Below are positions 43,842-56,512 of a stretch of 64,000 bases of DNA, piece after piece. Every line of letters begins with the position of its first letter. Positions within the stretch are counted from its first letter, which is position 1. The position numbers were made by a program, and so were the translations under genes. This DNA is from Hofstenia miamia (lineage: Eukaryota > Xenacoelomorpha > Acoela), in contig SCFE01000021.1 of the NCBI GenBank assembly GCA_004352715.1, positions 124,001 to 188,000 of the forward strand, written 5' to 3'. The notes below the pieces were generated by a model that made no database searches, was not told the DNA's origin, and was given only the letters and a program-made list of their open reading frames with translations.

Positions 43842-45500
43842 ATATATATATATATATATAGTACACGTAATAAGGGAAAAGAATTAAATTCTCAGAATTC
43901 GGGCTCTACGTGCTAAATATTTTTCATTTTGTGATAAAAACGTGTCATGTTAAGTTTGGAGGCATTTAGACAACATTTAGATGTCGCTCAAAAATTGACT
44001 TTTTTCGTAAAGCTGTTCATTTTCATGTAAAAGCAGTTCCTTAGGGGTGGAATCCTTGTACCTTTTCAATTTGAATTTTAAGTCTTAATTCCTGTTGATA
44101 CTCATTAAAAGATCAAACCTGTGTCTCTTGCCACGGACATCTGATTTGACCAAGCATGTCCCTAAAACTGAATTTTGAAAAGGTTTCTTATAACAAGGAT
44201 TACCAAAAATATCAAAATTACGCAAAAATTACATTTCACTAAAAAGTCAAAATGTAGTAGGCATTGCCTACTAAAAGGCTTGCGATTAAACATTATGGAT
44301 GAAATGAAATGCCATAAATTTATTTCCATGTACAACAAGTCAAGCCCCTCCCCCCCAATCCCCCTTGGCGACACCACTGCTCATGTAGCCCAGTTATCAG
44401 AGCCTTACAAATATATATTGAAATTATCTGACGATTTTCTAACAGTTCTGCACGTTAATTAAAATATTTGATGTATAGACAATGCCATAAATATTACCGG
44501 TATTTGAGCATTGGCAGTTAAAAACCTGATTTAGGTTTAATTAGTTTAATAAATTTATTACATTTTTTCTGAATTACAGTTAATTGAATTACTTAATTAT
44601 CAGTTTCAGGCCGTTTTTTCTACTGAAGTTGATATCTGAGCATCGAAATTCATATCGAACAACCTACTAAAGCAGCAGAGTTTAAAAAGTGAACTCAATC
44701 AAATAGTAACTGTCACTTATATTTTTTAAACTTTTAATGATTGACAATATTGGAGTATCAGTTGTTTTGATTGACTTTTGTTTACTAACTATTAAGAAAA
44801 GCAAATCCGGCTATAGGGTACTAAATATAAACTATGGGGATTTTACCCGCATTTATTAAAGGGGACAAAAATATGTCCTTTTCTGGTTTTTAAAATTGAT
44901 GTCTATTGAATTTCAGATAAGGTTACAAATTACAAAATGAAAATTCATGACTACTTGTAGCCCATATAGATAAAATGTTTTGTGTAAAATTGCTTTGCAA
45001 AATATATCATGTAATATATAGAATAAAACACAAAAGACCTATTGAGTTTTAGTGAGCACACAATTTTCCGAAACGAATGCAATACATCTAGTGCCGACCT
45101 TAAGCACTCTTTCACTTAAAATGTTGAGCGTAGATAACCAAATTGATAATCGAGTATAGCTTAGATTGTGAATGTAATCCAAACGTTTGCCTGCCGTTAC
45201 ACTAGATATGCCTAAGGTATAAGCCGAAACTCTCCATCATTGTAAAGAAACTGCTAACACACATTGATTAACGGACAGTTAAATTGGCATGATTATCAGT
45301 TCTCAATTAACTTTGATTACATGTAATAGATGGCCAACATACAAAAATTAAAATATCACGTTAAAAGTCAATTTTTGAGGACATTAAAATATTTAAATTT
45401 TGGGGTAAAATTTGACAAGAAATGTTTTCACACTGAAATAAAAAGGGCGTCCATGCGGATCTCAAGTTTTCCAACATTTTTTGTCGTTAGACCAGGCTAA
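43842..45500. other. No gene seen; possible hAT end near 44378
   Basis: TA run at 43842-43861 after a single N, then AT-rich DNA. On the minus strand from 44378 the text cagtggtgtcgcc followed by a G-rich tract resembles a hAT terminal repeat; no partner end was found. Confidence 0.4.
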
Positions 45501-45507
45501 TATATAT

Positions 45508-45633
<126 letters not shown>

Positions 45634-45924
45634 ATAATTTTCTCAATACAATATCATCTGAATACGATGCATACTAACACTGTACTCCTTTGACCGTTTG
45701 AAAATTTTTGATGTTAAGAACATTGGGTTACTAGAAAGATACTAAAATTCCTAGTTTTTATGCCATAGACAATATTCCAACCAATGTTTTGAAATAAGAG
45801 TTCTGTCTAATTACAATCAAATATCTTCGTTTTGTGACATATTATGGCAAAATTGATTTATTCACATCATGGAAATTTCTTTACCCTTGTGCATGATTCA
45901 GTGACCGCTTAAGTTGGGGGGGGG

Positions 45925-46037
45925 NNNNNNNNNNNNNNNNNNNNNNNNNNNNNNNNNNNNNNNNNNNNNNNNNNNNNNNNNNNNNNNNNNNNNNNNNNNN
46001 NNNNNNNNNNNNNNNNNNNNNNNNNNNNNNNNNNNNN
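45925..46037. other. Assembly gap, 113 N
   Basis: N run preceded by a G9 tract, a likely sequencing stop. Confidence 0.99.
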
Positions 46038-46259
46038 GTAAGCCATCCGGGTCTCATTTAATTATTTATCAAGTGAAGGAAATAGATGTACACAAAGGGG
46101 CTCATCTCAATAAAATCAGGTTCATTGTTATGTAAGCAAAGAATTACATAGATGCCTTCCCTGAAATTTTCCAAACTGCCGGAGGGTAGCCGGTTCCATC
46201 TCTGTTGTAACTTCAATTTTCCAGTACCTTGTTTATAAATTATATTGCATTTCACTGTA

Positions 46260-46735
46260 TTTGGGTTAATTTGCGAGCACTACGGCGATAGGCACTCAAT
46301 CAAGGAACTATACAAGACCTGATCCGACATACAATTTGATAAATCTAACCCGATTGAAACCTCTTAACCAACCCGACTACACCGATTCACTACCCAACTT
46401 GACTCGACTCGAAGAAAACAAAATGCTCGATAAAAAATGTACATGAATTGCAATCAAATAAATGCAAAATGTGTCCTTTTATCCAGATTATCATACCTGA
46501 CATTACCCGACGTAGCCTGCTCCCTGAACGTACCCGACCCAACCCAATTTCAAATTACTGTGAGCGAGCCCTACGTCAGATCATGTAAAGTCGGGTGTGA
46601 AAGTCCATTTCAGGAGCTCTGTTGCGTATAATAAGATACTTTTGAAATTTCGGCTTATTTTGTCACAATTTTTTCAATAAACTTGCCGGCCCTGCTCTGC
46701 CCTACCCGGACCATGTCGATCTCTGATTTAGCTGA
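46260..46735. repeat. CCCGA-rich degenerate repeat
   Basis: Nearly 500 bp with repeated acccgac/aacccga units (cccgattg, acccgactac, cccgacgtag, acccgaccc) in otherwise AT-rich DNA, so clearly higher in GC and CpG than its surroundings. Similar patches occur near 11686-11745 and 47150-47220. It is probably a dispersed element of unknown class. Confidence 0.5.
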
Positions 46736-48276
46736 AGCTACGTTGAGTATTTGTACGCTTCTAGCATTTTTACTTAATAAAAATTATTATTTAACATAAC
46801 ATAATTTTTTTATTTCACATCTCTTAAATATATTCGTGTCTATAATGAGGTGAAGCATTCATGTCAGTGAAGAACATTCTTCGTCGTCAGCACACAATTG
46901 CTTACTATCGAAGAACAGACAAAAAATGTGCTTTTATTCTAAAGGTCATAACTAAAGTTAAAGCTGCCGATTTCAAAAATTCAAATTGCAAATAAAATAC
47001 CATAATCTATATTAAGTGTGTGAAGTAATGTTGAAATCCATTGCATCCTTCAAAAACTAGAGAAATATATAAAATCCCTAGACTAAGTTTGATATACTGA
47101 AAGCAAACCTTGCAAGCAAACTTTTTAAAAAATGGGTCAAATCGATTCACCGGGCCGTTTGTTTTACAATTTCCTCGGGTTTCGCTAGAACTCCGGGGCT
47201 AATCCTATCCGGGTTACAAGGTAATTTTGGAAAATTCCTTTCGGTTTATAGTATTAAGGCAAAGTTGTTTTTTACTTTGACATGTTTTCTATTTTTTTAG
47301 TAAAATCGATTTATTTGTTGCAACTTTAAAAAATTAAATTAAACCGGCTATTTCATTGTCTATTCAAATTTTCTGTATGTTTTTAGTCTGATAGATGCTT
47401 AACGTGTGTACACAACATACATACGCGATTGTTTTATACTGTTTGTTTATAGTAGACAGTCACATTCTAAGACTGGTTGTTTTTACGACAAAGTATCAAT
47501 ATTGTATTTACACGAAAACGCGAAGATTAATGAAAAAAATATTCTCTAAGCTCAGAACTGCTATTATATGTAAGCTTTGAATCAAAAGTCTCAATGACAT
47601 TGGCCACCATCATTATTGATCAAATCTCAAGACATTTTTTATTTAATTCTTTTCAATTATTTTTCTGCAAAATTGTTACCTATGTTGTTGCTCTGTCGAA
47701 CAAGATGTTAATTGAAATAATGCACAATCCTAGGAATGCTTCTGATAGTAATCAATTGAGCCTCAGCATTATTCTTAGGACATTTTTGAAATTTTTCAAA
47801 TTGAGCCTTACAAAAATATTTTTATCAATAAATGTATATATTGTATTCGATTAAGATGACATTATCCATATATTTATAAGTCAGAATAATTTTGTCCTTT
47901 GTATAAGAGCAGTGGTGTTACTGTAAATTTGGGTCACGGTTCGAGATGTCAGTTCGGCCCCCCCACAACTCCCAAATATTTGTATTCTAGTTCTAGCTCT
48001 CTTTTGCAACCTTTAGACCCCATTTTTGGGGAGGTGCAGGCCATCAATATTGGCTAATTTAAAATTACAATAGCCTGTTATTATCGATAAGAGAATTTGC
48101 ACAACAAAAGTACATGCTGGCTTTTAATGAGAATTTACAAAAATCGTAATCATAATTATGCGCAAATCCCTTTCGTAGTCTTATAATACATTTGCTACCA
48201 GGTAGAAGGCAATAAAAATAACAAAATGAAGCAAAATGATGGAATTCATGAAATGGATTCTGGAAATTTTCTCAAT
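46736..48276. other. No gene seen; possible hAT end near 47912
   Basis: AT-rich DNA with a C-rich patch at 47958-47975. The text cagtggtgttac from 47912 resembles a hAT terminus reading rightward, with no partner. Confidence 0.4.
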
Positions 48277-48525
48277 TTAGAAGTTCCATGAATTCCTTAA
48301 AAGGGGATTAGAAATTCTTGTAGTTCTGTAGTGAAAGTATTTACCAGCAATGAAAGAACCAATTTTCCCTTCATAAGGATTGAGTGTGTTTCGCTTAGGC
48401 CAAGCCAAGTACATTTGTTCATATTCAATTTCCTCTAGCTCAGCAATTTGGGATGATATTAATTTGCATCTGGCATCCTCATCAATTTTTAACTTAACCC
48501 AAAAACACTCTGTAAGATCAAGCAT
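48277..48525 (-). CDS. Unrecognised protein, possible exon 48509-48345
   Basis: An 83-codon minus-strand frame whose middle reads like real protein rather than chance: ECFWVKLKIDEDARCKL, QIAELEEIEYEQMYLAW and NPYEGKIGSFIAG. That part is bounded by an acceptor-like cttacag and a donor-like gtaaat, giving an exon of 165 nt (48509-48345). I do not recognise the family. The charged, helix-like centre suggests a soluble domain. No neighbouring exons were found, so it may be a lone exon of a gene with long introns, a retrocopy piece, or chance. Confidence 0.4.
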   Translation of the reverse strand: MLDLTECFWVKLKIDEDARCKLISSQIAELEEIEYEQMYLAWPKRNTLNPYEGKIGSFIAGKYFHYRTTRISNPLLRNSWNF

Positions 48526-50815
48526 GAAGCAAGTTGATAGTAAAGAAAATAATTATTGCCACAACTAAGCTGCTGAAAAACAGCATGTTATTGAAAATTC
48601 TGCAGACAAGAGTTATGTAAGCACCAATGTTTGCAATCGACTTAAAAATCAGAACGTTGACTTGATATTTGTCAAGTTAGTACCCACATTCTCAAGAATA
48701 AGAAACATGTAAATTAGTCACGAGAATTAGCAGATTTTGTAATGATCATCGGAATTCCAAGTGAGCTTACTAATTCCCATCATGCATTTGGTAAAATGCT
48801 AAATAGAAATACTGAATTATTATTTTTAAATGTATCTACAATTGTAATAATTATTAATATACTTTTTTATACACACTCTTCCGTACTAATCTATGAAAAA
48901 TCATGAACATATAGCGATACATTTTTTGTATAAATAAAATCAGCGTAACTGCGCTAAAAATTAGGTGGCTCGGGTTTGTGACAAACCTGATTGTCTGCAT
49001 TGCTTAACTGAACAATAGAATTACCTATATGCAAAATGCAATAGAATTTAAAAAACTTTTTGGAAATAACGGCTACCATGTACAGTTTTGCAAATCTTCA
49101 ATTTTGTATTCCATTTAATAATTTCCAGGACAGGTGCCCAAACATTGGAGGACTGAATTGGGTTAGCAATCAATTTGCACTGATATTTTTACTTTTTAAG
49201 ATGGGGAACAAAGTTGAACCATACAGAAGTTATAGCGATATCAAAATTTCGGCTGTCCGAATGTTAAGTTTTTCTTTTAGATGTATTTGCGTTTGATTAC
49301 AAATATAAGATACCTTGCGAATATTAGTCTAATATCTTTTTTGAAGGTCCAGTCTGTTTTCTAATGCTTCTAATAGAAACTAGACACAATTTAGGTCACT
49401 CGTCTATATTTAACGGAAAGGGGGAGTTCAGGCAGTGTACAACATGCTGGTACGAGCCTTCGCTGTTTTACAAAATGGGTAGGGACGGACATGGGCACAC
49501 AATATTTGCACGCTCGCAAAACACTATATTCTTTACTATTGCTAAATATTAAATTCTTAGAATGTAAGGTGAATTAAAATTTCACCATATCGCAACTTAA
49601 CTTTTTGAATGTGAAGTAAGCTACAAAACTATTAAGTACCCAGTTCCAAAAAAACTTCGATATAAAAGTATAATTGTAAGTAATGCTAAGGAATATAATA
49701 AATAAAAACCTTAACTTTGTTGTTAACCTTGTTCATCTCTGACATTCATATACATTTATGTTTTTCGTATTTATATTAGCATAGAGCAATGTACGCGTTT
49801 CTTCTCATAATTAGTTCTGCATCCTCCAACACAACATCTATTGATATGTAATGTAATGCAATGTGTAATACGCTACGAGAAAATATAGATACAGAAATGT
49901 ATGCACATTTCACAAATCGGCGTTTTTTACGAGATAAATGAAGCATTTTGATTTTTCGCATAAAATAAATGGTTGTCACTTCTTTTATATTAAACACTCC
50001 TTGCTCCATAACTATTGAATCTCTAAAATAGTCTCAAATTGTTTATTAAAGATTTTTTCTAATTTTGGAGTTAAATTCTTTGCTATGTTTATATAATTAC
50101 TTTGTTATTTTGATACGTTTTGGCCCAACCTTGTTTAGTATTGCTTATAATAAGCTTTATTTCTATTTTTGGAGAATAGAATATTTTATTACTATTTGGA
50201 CCGGGTGCGGATGCACTCATACCTGACGCCACTCATACAGAGTGTATTAATTACACACTGATTTTCAAAATGAAAGCTAAATTTTATACAATGAATTTGA
50301 ATTTATTATATCTAGACTTAATAATACAGTTTAATCCTATATTTGAACAAAATATTACTAAATACATTTAACATTAATTTTTAAGACTTGCAAATTTCAA
50401 ATCGGTATTTGAATGAATGCTGATAAATTTGTATTTAAGTTGGAAGAACGTTTAACATCAAACTAAGCTTTGATCATATATTGAAGGCTACTTCTTGCAA
50501 AAATATTGGACAATTTTAAATGATAAATGCTTTCTTATAAAAGGTTTAGTGTTTGCAGAATTGTAAAATTAATTTTTACTTAAATTGTGCATTTGATCAA
50601 TAACCTTTTGGTAAATGCACTTTAATTTAAACTTAAACTTTTGCATGTTTGATTGTAATATATGTGAGTGTTTGCCAAACAAAATACTTGTAAATGTTAA
50701 TAAAACTGAGTTATTTGTGTCCAACTGATGAAATATTTTTACATTTCGGATAAACTGTTGTTCCAAAAAACTTAAATGTAGGTAAAAACCGTAATTAGAA
50801 AAAAAAGGAGCGCCC

Positions 50816-50850
<35 letters not shown>

Positions 50851-53634
50851 GGTATGTACAAAACTTAGCATTTATATAGAGCGCTGAGTACAAAAAAATA
50901 GAATGAAGTTTTATTTCAAAATTTGGGGAAATTTTGCATAAAAATGATGAACAACTTTTATTTCATGCCCCAAATACATTCTTACTAACCTATAAATATT
51001 GTTTGAAGCATTCATCAGTATTTTTATATTAAAATTTTTTCAAAATTATGACCCCCAGATCACAATTTTGGGTTGAAGCTTCTGATTTATATGAGAAATT
51101 GTTAGGTTTCATATTTCTAAAAAGCTTTACTTGAAATTTTAATTATTTAATTCATATTACATGCAAATTGTGCAAAAAGATGTGGCACCATACTCCCATG
51201 TGTATACAACGCCCTCAAAAAAATTTTTTCAAAGGGTTTGGATCAAATCTTTCCAAAATTGGCACATAAACTTTTGAACCTCTAGTGAGTACTCTCAACG
51301 AATTTCAGCTTTATCTGCTTCCCAGAAGGGCCCAAACTTGAATCGAGCGCTGTGTACTATCAGATTTCAGACGTAGACGGCGCTGTGTACACTTATTTCC
51401 TAATTCCCATGGTCACAGCGCCCGATATGTATGTATGTGTACATATTTGCAAATATATTTCTACAAGTAAAGTAGTTGATAAATTCTATATTTTAAAGAT
51501 TTTGCAACTTCTGAAAAATCATCATTGGGGGAATTGAATACTTGATATTAGCTAAACCCAACTATTGAATTTGAGATTTATATTTTGCATACCTAGTCTT
51601 CAGCATCACAATTTCAACCTAGCAAACGGAGCCAGCATAATGAATGTCGATGTTATGAATTATTAACCGTCAATTATTTTTCCCTACACTTATACAGTCA
51701 TTATTAAGGCTGGATAACAAACCTATATGCTCTGTAGTTCAGTCGATGAGGGGGATTTTTGAACAATAGCTGATGCTCTGTAAAATGTTCCTCGTTTGAA
51801 TAGAAAACAGAATCTCCCATTGTGGTAGGGTGATCTTAAAATTTATTTCTTTCTTTGCCCTTAAAAACAATAATCAGAAAATGTTGCCCCATCTCTGCCT
51901 GCCTAATCCTCTTGAATACAATTCGACCCATTTTCATCACACTTGTTAAAGAAATTTTCTACAATTTTGCGACCTGCTAAATCAAAGTTGGGTATGTTCG
52001 AAACTTCTAATAAAATCTGCGCACTGAAATTGAAAATTTTAAATGGAGTTTTCAAGATTATATTAAGCTGACGCAGGTCCATTTCCGACTCAAATCCTGT
52101 TAACGGAAGAATGGACAGGACGGGGCCCATTCTGTATTAAGGCTGGGCTGCCACAAAGTACTTTTAGCTACATTTTGTAACTTGCCATAATTTGAATTTA
52201 AAATCTTATTTCTCTTTGTTTTTATTAGCATTGATATATTTTTATTACAAGCTAAGGAATATAACAAACGTGATTAAATTATTTTCTCTTAAGCAAAATA
52301 AATTTCATGAACATTTCTGATTGATAGTTTTACTTAAGTAGTGGATTAAATTGCCTCTGTCATAAATTACCGACATGCAGAGTTAGACAATTTTGAATTA
52401 AAACGCTACAAATAGATTTTTTAGTTCAGTAAATAAATCGTATTAATATATACTAATACATAACACTTAAAAACTTTTTCAAGAAAAATGATCGTTGTGA
52501 GATAACAACTAAGGTTCTAGAAAACAAAATTTAGATGTTCCCATTAACAAGTCGATATAGATCTCTCAGTATCGCCTGCCATTAATCATAATCACTAATA
52601 GCAAATTTGGTTCTGCCATTGATACCTTATGTAAACTTTGTGATCATTGTTTAATTTCTTTAGGCTTGACATCATACCATAGATTGTCTTGATTGATTAC
52701 TAGATTAATGAAGTGTTGTATTGGCTTGGCTTGACTGCTTTAAAATTATAATTAACATATGCTTGACTTGGCTTAGATGGGGACCTAATACTCAGCTATA
52801 TTTGATTGGGGTTAGCAGCCTTTTCTTATTCTCTAATGTAGAGCTGAAGAACCTCAAGATTATCAATGCCTCTTTTGCCCCTACTTTGAGCTTCAACTGT
52901 TTTTGTAAACACATTTTTGTTATTTTTTATTACTTATTCAAAACGATTTTTGCATTGCTAAAAAATTAGCTGGCTTGATGGACTACTAGTTGAAATAGTG
53001 TTGGATTGGCTTCGCTTGATTGCCTCTCTGTAATTTTATAAATTATTGGTTCAATTCAAACACTGACTACAAGACATAATTGAATTGAAGAATTATACCT
53101 GAAACACAATTGCTAATCAAGTATACAGTTTGATCTCGAATCAAATCATTATACACTGAGTAAGAAAAATTTTGCGTACAATATAACTTTCGACTTTCTG
53201 CCTTCCTTGACACCTTGTATATCAATGCCATGCAGATAATAGTACAGTCTCCTTAGCTTCAAACTGTACTAGAAATTGAAATAATTTCTAAGCTTTTTTT
53301 TAGTTCAAACATGGGTAGACAATTATCAAATAAATCTGCAATACTTTCTAAATTTAGGAAACTACAACGGTATGAATGTCCTTTTTTATCTTTTCAAAAA
53401 TTAAATAACTCCACTCTTTTTCTCCTTTCGTTTTGCAACTAAATATGAAATCATACAATCGATACATTGTTTAAAAAACAAATCCATCGAACCCTCTCTA
53501 ATGCTAACGTGACTCCGAAAACTCAAAGTGTACTTAATAGCTGAACAAATATATTACATCTTAATTGCATGTATCAGAAATTCCTTTTTCCAGACGAATT
53601 AAAATTGACAAATATAAATGCCTAATTTTTTTTC
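48526..53634. other. 5-kb stretch without a supported gene
   Basis: AT-rich DNA. It contains a TA run at 50818-50848, motifs agcgctg(t/a)gtac at 50878-50890 and 51346-51356 with gcgctgtgtacac at 51379-51391, and loosely repeated ggcttg(g/a)cttga text at 52670-52770 and 52970-53020. Short frames around 49060-49550 look weakly protein-like but have no splice context or family that I can name. Confidence 0.4.
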
Positions 53635-53807
53635 ATGACAGTATATTTCTCATTTCTAGTTATTTCAGATTGGGTTTTTACTAATAATGGAGTCCCACAG
53701 GGAACTGTTTTGGGTCTCTTACTATTTAATATTTACATAAATGATTTGTCCGATTTAACAATGTGTGACGTTATGCAATATGTAGATGATACAATATTAC
53801 TTAATTC

Positions 53808-54872
53808 CAGGGTTGCCGTGGGAATTGTTTTTTAACTCCTTCCCATTCACATCCTACAGCGTTTCCGTGGGAATTCCCATGGGGACTGAAAAATAAAAGA
53901 ATTAACACTAAACCTACCATATATGAAAAAAGAACAAAGACACGTGAACATGATTAAATAAACAATTCGCTCTAAACAAATCTAAATCTAAACATACAAA
54001 TAGTTCAATTTCAGGCGCTGTCGTCATCCTCGACCACGCCATACTGTGCGGAATCAAGTGCAAGGTATTTTGGAACTTCCTCCTCTGTCACAATAATGTC
54101 AGACAAAATATTGAAATATTCTTTGACGAAATCAATATATGTAATCGTAATTAGAATTTAAGATCGCATCTTCTTGCGCAGCTTGGAAAGAAATAATCAG
54201 GCAAGACTGAACAACCGCTCAACACTGGCCGAAGATTCTGGTATAGAAAGTGTAAGCTTAGCACAGAAACAAATCCATGGAATTTCTTTGGAATTTGCTC
54301 TAAAACATTGGTCTGGTTTGCGTGTAGGGGATGGGGGATATTTTCGAAATGACGCATTTCTGATTCCAGCTGGTCACCAAATCACATTTTCTTCACTGTG
54401 TTGGCGCCTCGATCTGACTGGTAAACATTTTATCGAAGAGGCTCTCGCTATCCATAGTAGATTTTAAGGTGTAGTTGAAGCGGTTTTCACATAATTTTGA
54501 CTTTCCTTGTCGAAATGCAGCAGTGAAACAATTTCATGCAAGTACCCTGTGACCGTTTGTTTATACTGGGCAATCGTTATATTCCATTCTCTTACAAATT
54601 GGTTTTCTAAGGCCATTTTACTCTGAAAAAAACTTTCGAAGTGAGTCGGATAATTTGGCTAATAATTAATTTTGTTTTCACCTTATCAGAATTTCAGATT
54701 TTATATTTTGCGAAGCGCATTCCACAACAACTTGTCTATATTAGATAAGTTCCTTGCAATAATGTTTTTATTATCTAGCTTAAATTTTCTTTTTATCATC
54801 ATTAGCATGGGAATTCCCACGAAAAATTATTGGTCCCATTCCATGGGAATTCCCATTCCCACGGCAGCACTG
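53808..54872 (-). mobile_element. hAT element, 1065 bp, 8-bp target duplication, internally decayed
   Basis: Begins cagggttgccgtgggaat and ends with the reverse complement of cagtgctgccgtgggaat, so the termini are inverted repeats of hAT type. The 8-bp direct repeat cttaattc flanks it (53800-53807 and 54873-54880), the target duplication length diagnostic of hAT. Inside, the minus strand at about 54285-54010 encodes LSIPESSASVERLFSLA and SKLRKKMRS, the C-terminal dimerisation block of hAT transposases, with stops. The rest of the transposase is missing, so it is a non-autonomous deletion derivative. Joining its flanks puts the LINE's RT text back together. Confidence 0.9.
54010..54285 (-). 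pseudogene. hAT transposase C-terminal (dimerisation) remnant
   Basis: Minus-strand sequence with SIPESSASVERLFS, the most conserved stretch of hAT transposases, followed by LSKLRKKM and an acidic tail with VTEEEVPKYLALD. In-frame stops follow LFSLA and KKMRS. Nothing upstream of this domain is kept in the element. Confidence 0.8.
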
Positions 54873-55329
54873 CTTAATTCAAATATAAAGTTCCCGAAAA
54901 AGCCATTCAAACTATCAAAAAAAATTGAACTCTTCTCGCTAAATATTTTGCTTCTTTAAAACTAACAGTGAATCCTTTAAAAACTCAATTTTGCATTGTT
55001 AAGTCTACTGATTCTTCCCAAAATAAACTTAATTTTAACCGCGTTCATGTAAAGCAAGTTGAGTCCTTTAACTTTAAACAGCATAGCGTCCGTTTTAAAG
55101 AACAAACCGTTTTTCCACATTAAAAAAAATTTCTCCAAACCTATTTCCAAACTTGAAAATCTTGGGGCATGGGTAGGTCTATTGGGAAACATACATTAAT
55201 GCAATGTTGAGAATTTCTATTAAAGCTTATTGCTGTGGCAAAGATTGTTAAATAGATTAACAGGTTTTCTTAGAAATTTCGAATTTTTGAAAATGATTTA
55301 AATTCTCTCCATAATTAGTGTTAATGTAT

Positions 55330-55510
55330 TTAGAAAGTTGTGAGCACTTGGAGGCGTGCCGTGCGCAAAGTCAGAAGACGTGGAGCCGAAGGCCCATGCG
55401 ACCGGGAACTTCGCGCATTCGCATTGGCACGTTTCGATGAGACAAGGCCAGCGCGCATATTTGGAACGTAAAAGAAAGAAGAGACTCTTCTCTATCATGT
55501 GGTGCTTTTA
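55330..55510. other. GC-rich patch inside the LINE
   Basis: About 180 bp that are clearly richer in GC and CpG (ggcgtgccgtgcgc, gaccgggaacttcgcgc, ccagcgcgc) than anything nearby, within the ~520-bp block that interrupts the LINE between VESF and KYLGIILD. No tRNA, 5S or snRNA match was evident by eye. Possibly a SINE or other insertion. Confidence 0.45.
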
Positions 55511-56395
55511 GATTGAGAACACCATTAATAGTTTTTGAGCTATAAGCGTTTAAAAAGTTTTTATGGTATATCATGAAAATTTTTTAAAAATCACCAGGTT
55601 GTTTAAGGTTAAATACCTTGGAATAATTCTTGATTGACGTTTAAACTTTGAAAAGCAATTAAATCATATCATTCGAAAATTGGCCATATCGATTAAATTT
55701 CTCAAAAAACTTCCTACTGAAGCAAAAATTCAATTAATTCATACTCTAGTATTAAGTCATTTCAACTATATACTCTAGGCAGATATAAACAAAATATTCC
55801 TCAGAAAATTTCACGTACAACTTATTTAGGCTATCAACGTAGCAGTTAATAATAATAGCTTTAAAAAAATGAATACAGAAAAGTCTAAAATTTATTTCTA
55901 CATCCACAATGTTATATCTATATAAATGTCCAAAGACATTCTTCAAAATAATTAATAATACTTTCAGATAACAAAATTGACTTTCTTCCAGCAAAAATAA
56001 ATAGCAAACAAAACAAAAGAACGTACGTATTTGAGAAAATTAGGTACAAGAAGTGAATAATGAAAAACTCATTTCTAAACGCAGCTAAACAAATATGGAA
56101 TGAATTAATAAAATATATCAAACAATTTAATAGATTAAAAAACTTTAAGATTGATATTAAAAAATAATTTTACACCCTTAATATAAAAGGACTGAAATGG
56201 CGAGGTTATAAATTTTACAATCCTGATTACTCTATTCATAGAAACTACCATCGTCATAATCCAAGTTAATTATCATTATTATTTGTGCATATTTCTTGTT
56301 TGCTTTTATTTGGTTTGTATATTCTTTTCTTGATGCTTTAAAAAAAAGTTATCAATATTCCTTATTGTTCAAACAATTTCTGAACATAGATGTTG

Positions 56396-56512
56396 CTTCT
56401 TCTTCTTCTTCTTGTTCTTCTTCTTCTTCTTCTTCCTCCTCTTCTTCTTCTTCTTCTTCTTCTTCTTCTTCTTTTTCTTCTTCTTCTTCTTCTTCTTTTA
56501 CTACTTCTTCGT
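56396..56512. repeat. (TTC)n trinucleotide array
   Basis: About 115 bp of ttc/tct units with a few ttg, tcc and ttt interruptions. It keeps both strands open (poly-Ser on +, poly-Arg on -), which explains the frames there; not a gene. Confidence 0.95.

Larger units (their letters stand above)
53635..56170 (+). mobile_element. LINE remnant, split by a hAT insertion
   Basis: Non-LTR RT in three parts. 53640-53807: GVPQGTVLGLLLFNIYINDL and MQYVDDTILLNS with the catalytic Asp pair. 54881-55070: continuation up to VNPLKTQFCIV and VKQVESF. 55590-56166: KYLGIILD, LNFEKQLNHIIRKLA, and an end with IWNELIKYIKQFN, the WN motif near many LINE C-termini. The first break is the hAT element; the second, about 520 bp, is unexplained and includes a GC-rich patch. 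It resembles the LINE at 7964-9970 block by block. Inactive. Confidence 0.8.

Noticed and set aside
46058-46255. Minus-strand frame with RWNRLPSGS resembling a LINE C-terminus
   Set aside because: Only a few residues match the WNxLP pattern and no RT sequence lies nearby.
49060-49552. Two open frames of 62-78 codons
   Set aside because: No family, no splice context and ordinary composition; they may be repeat-derived.
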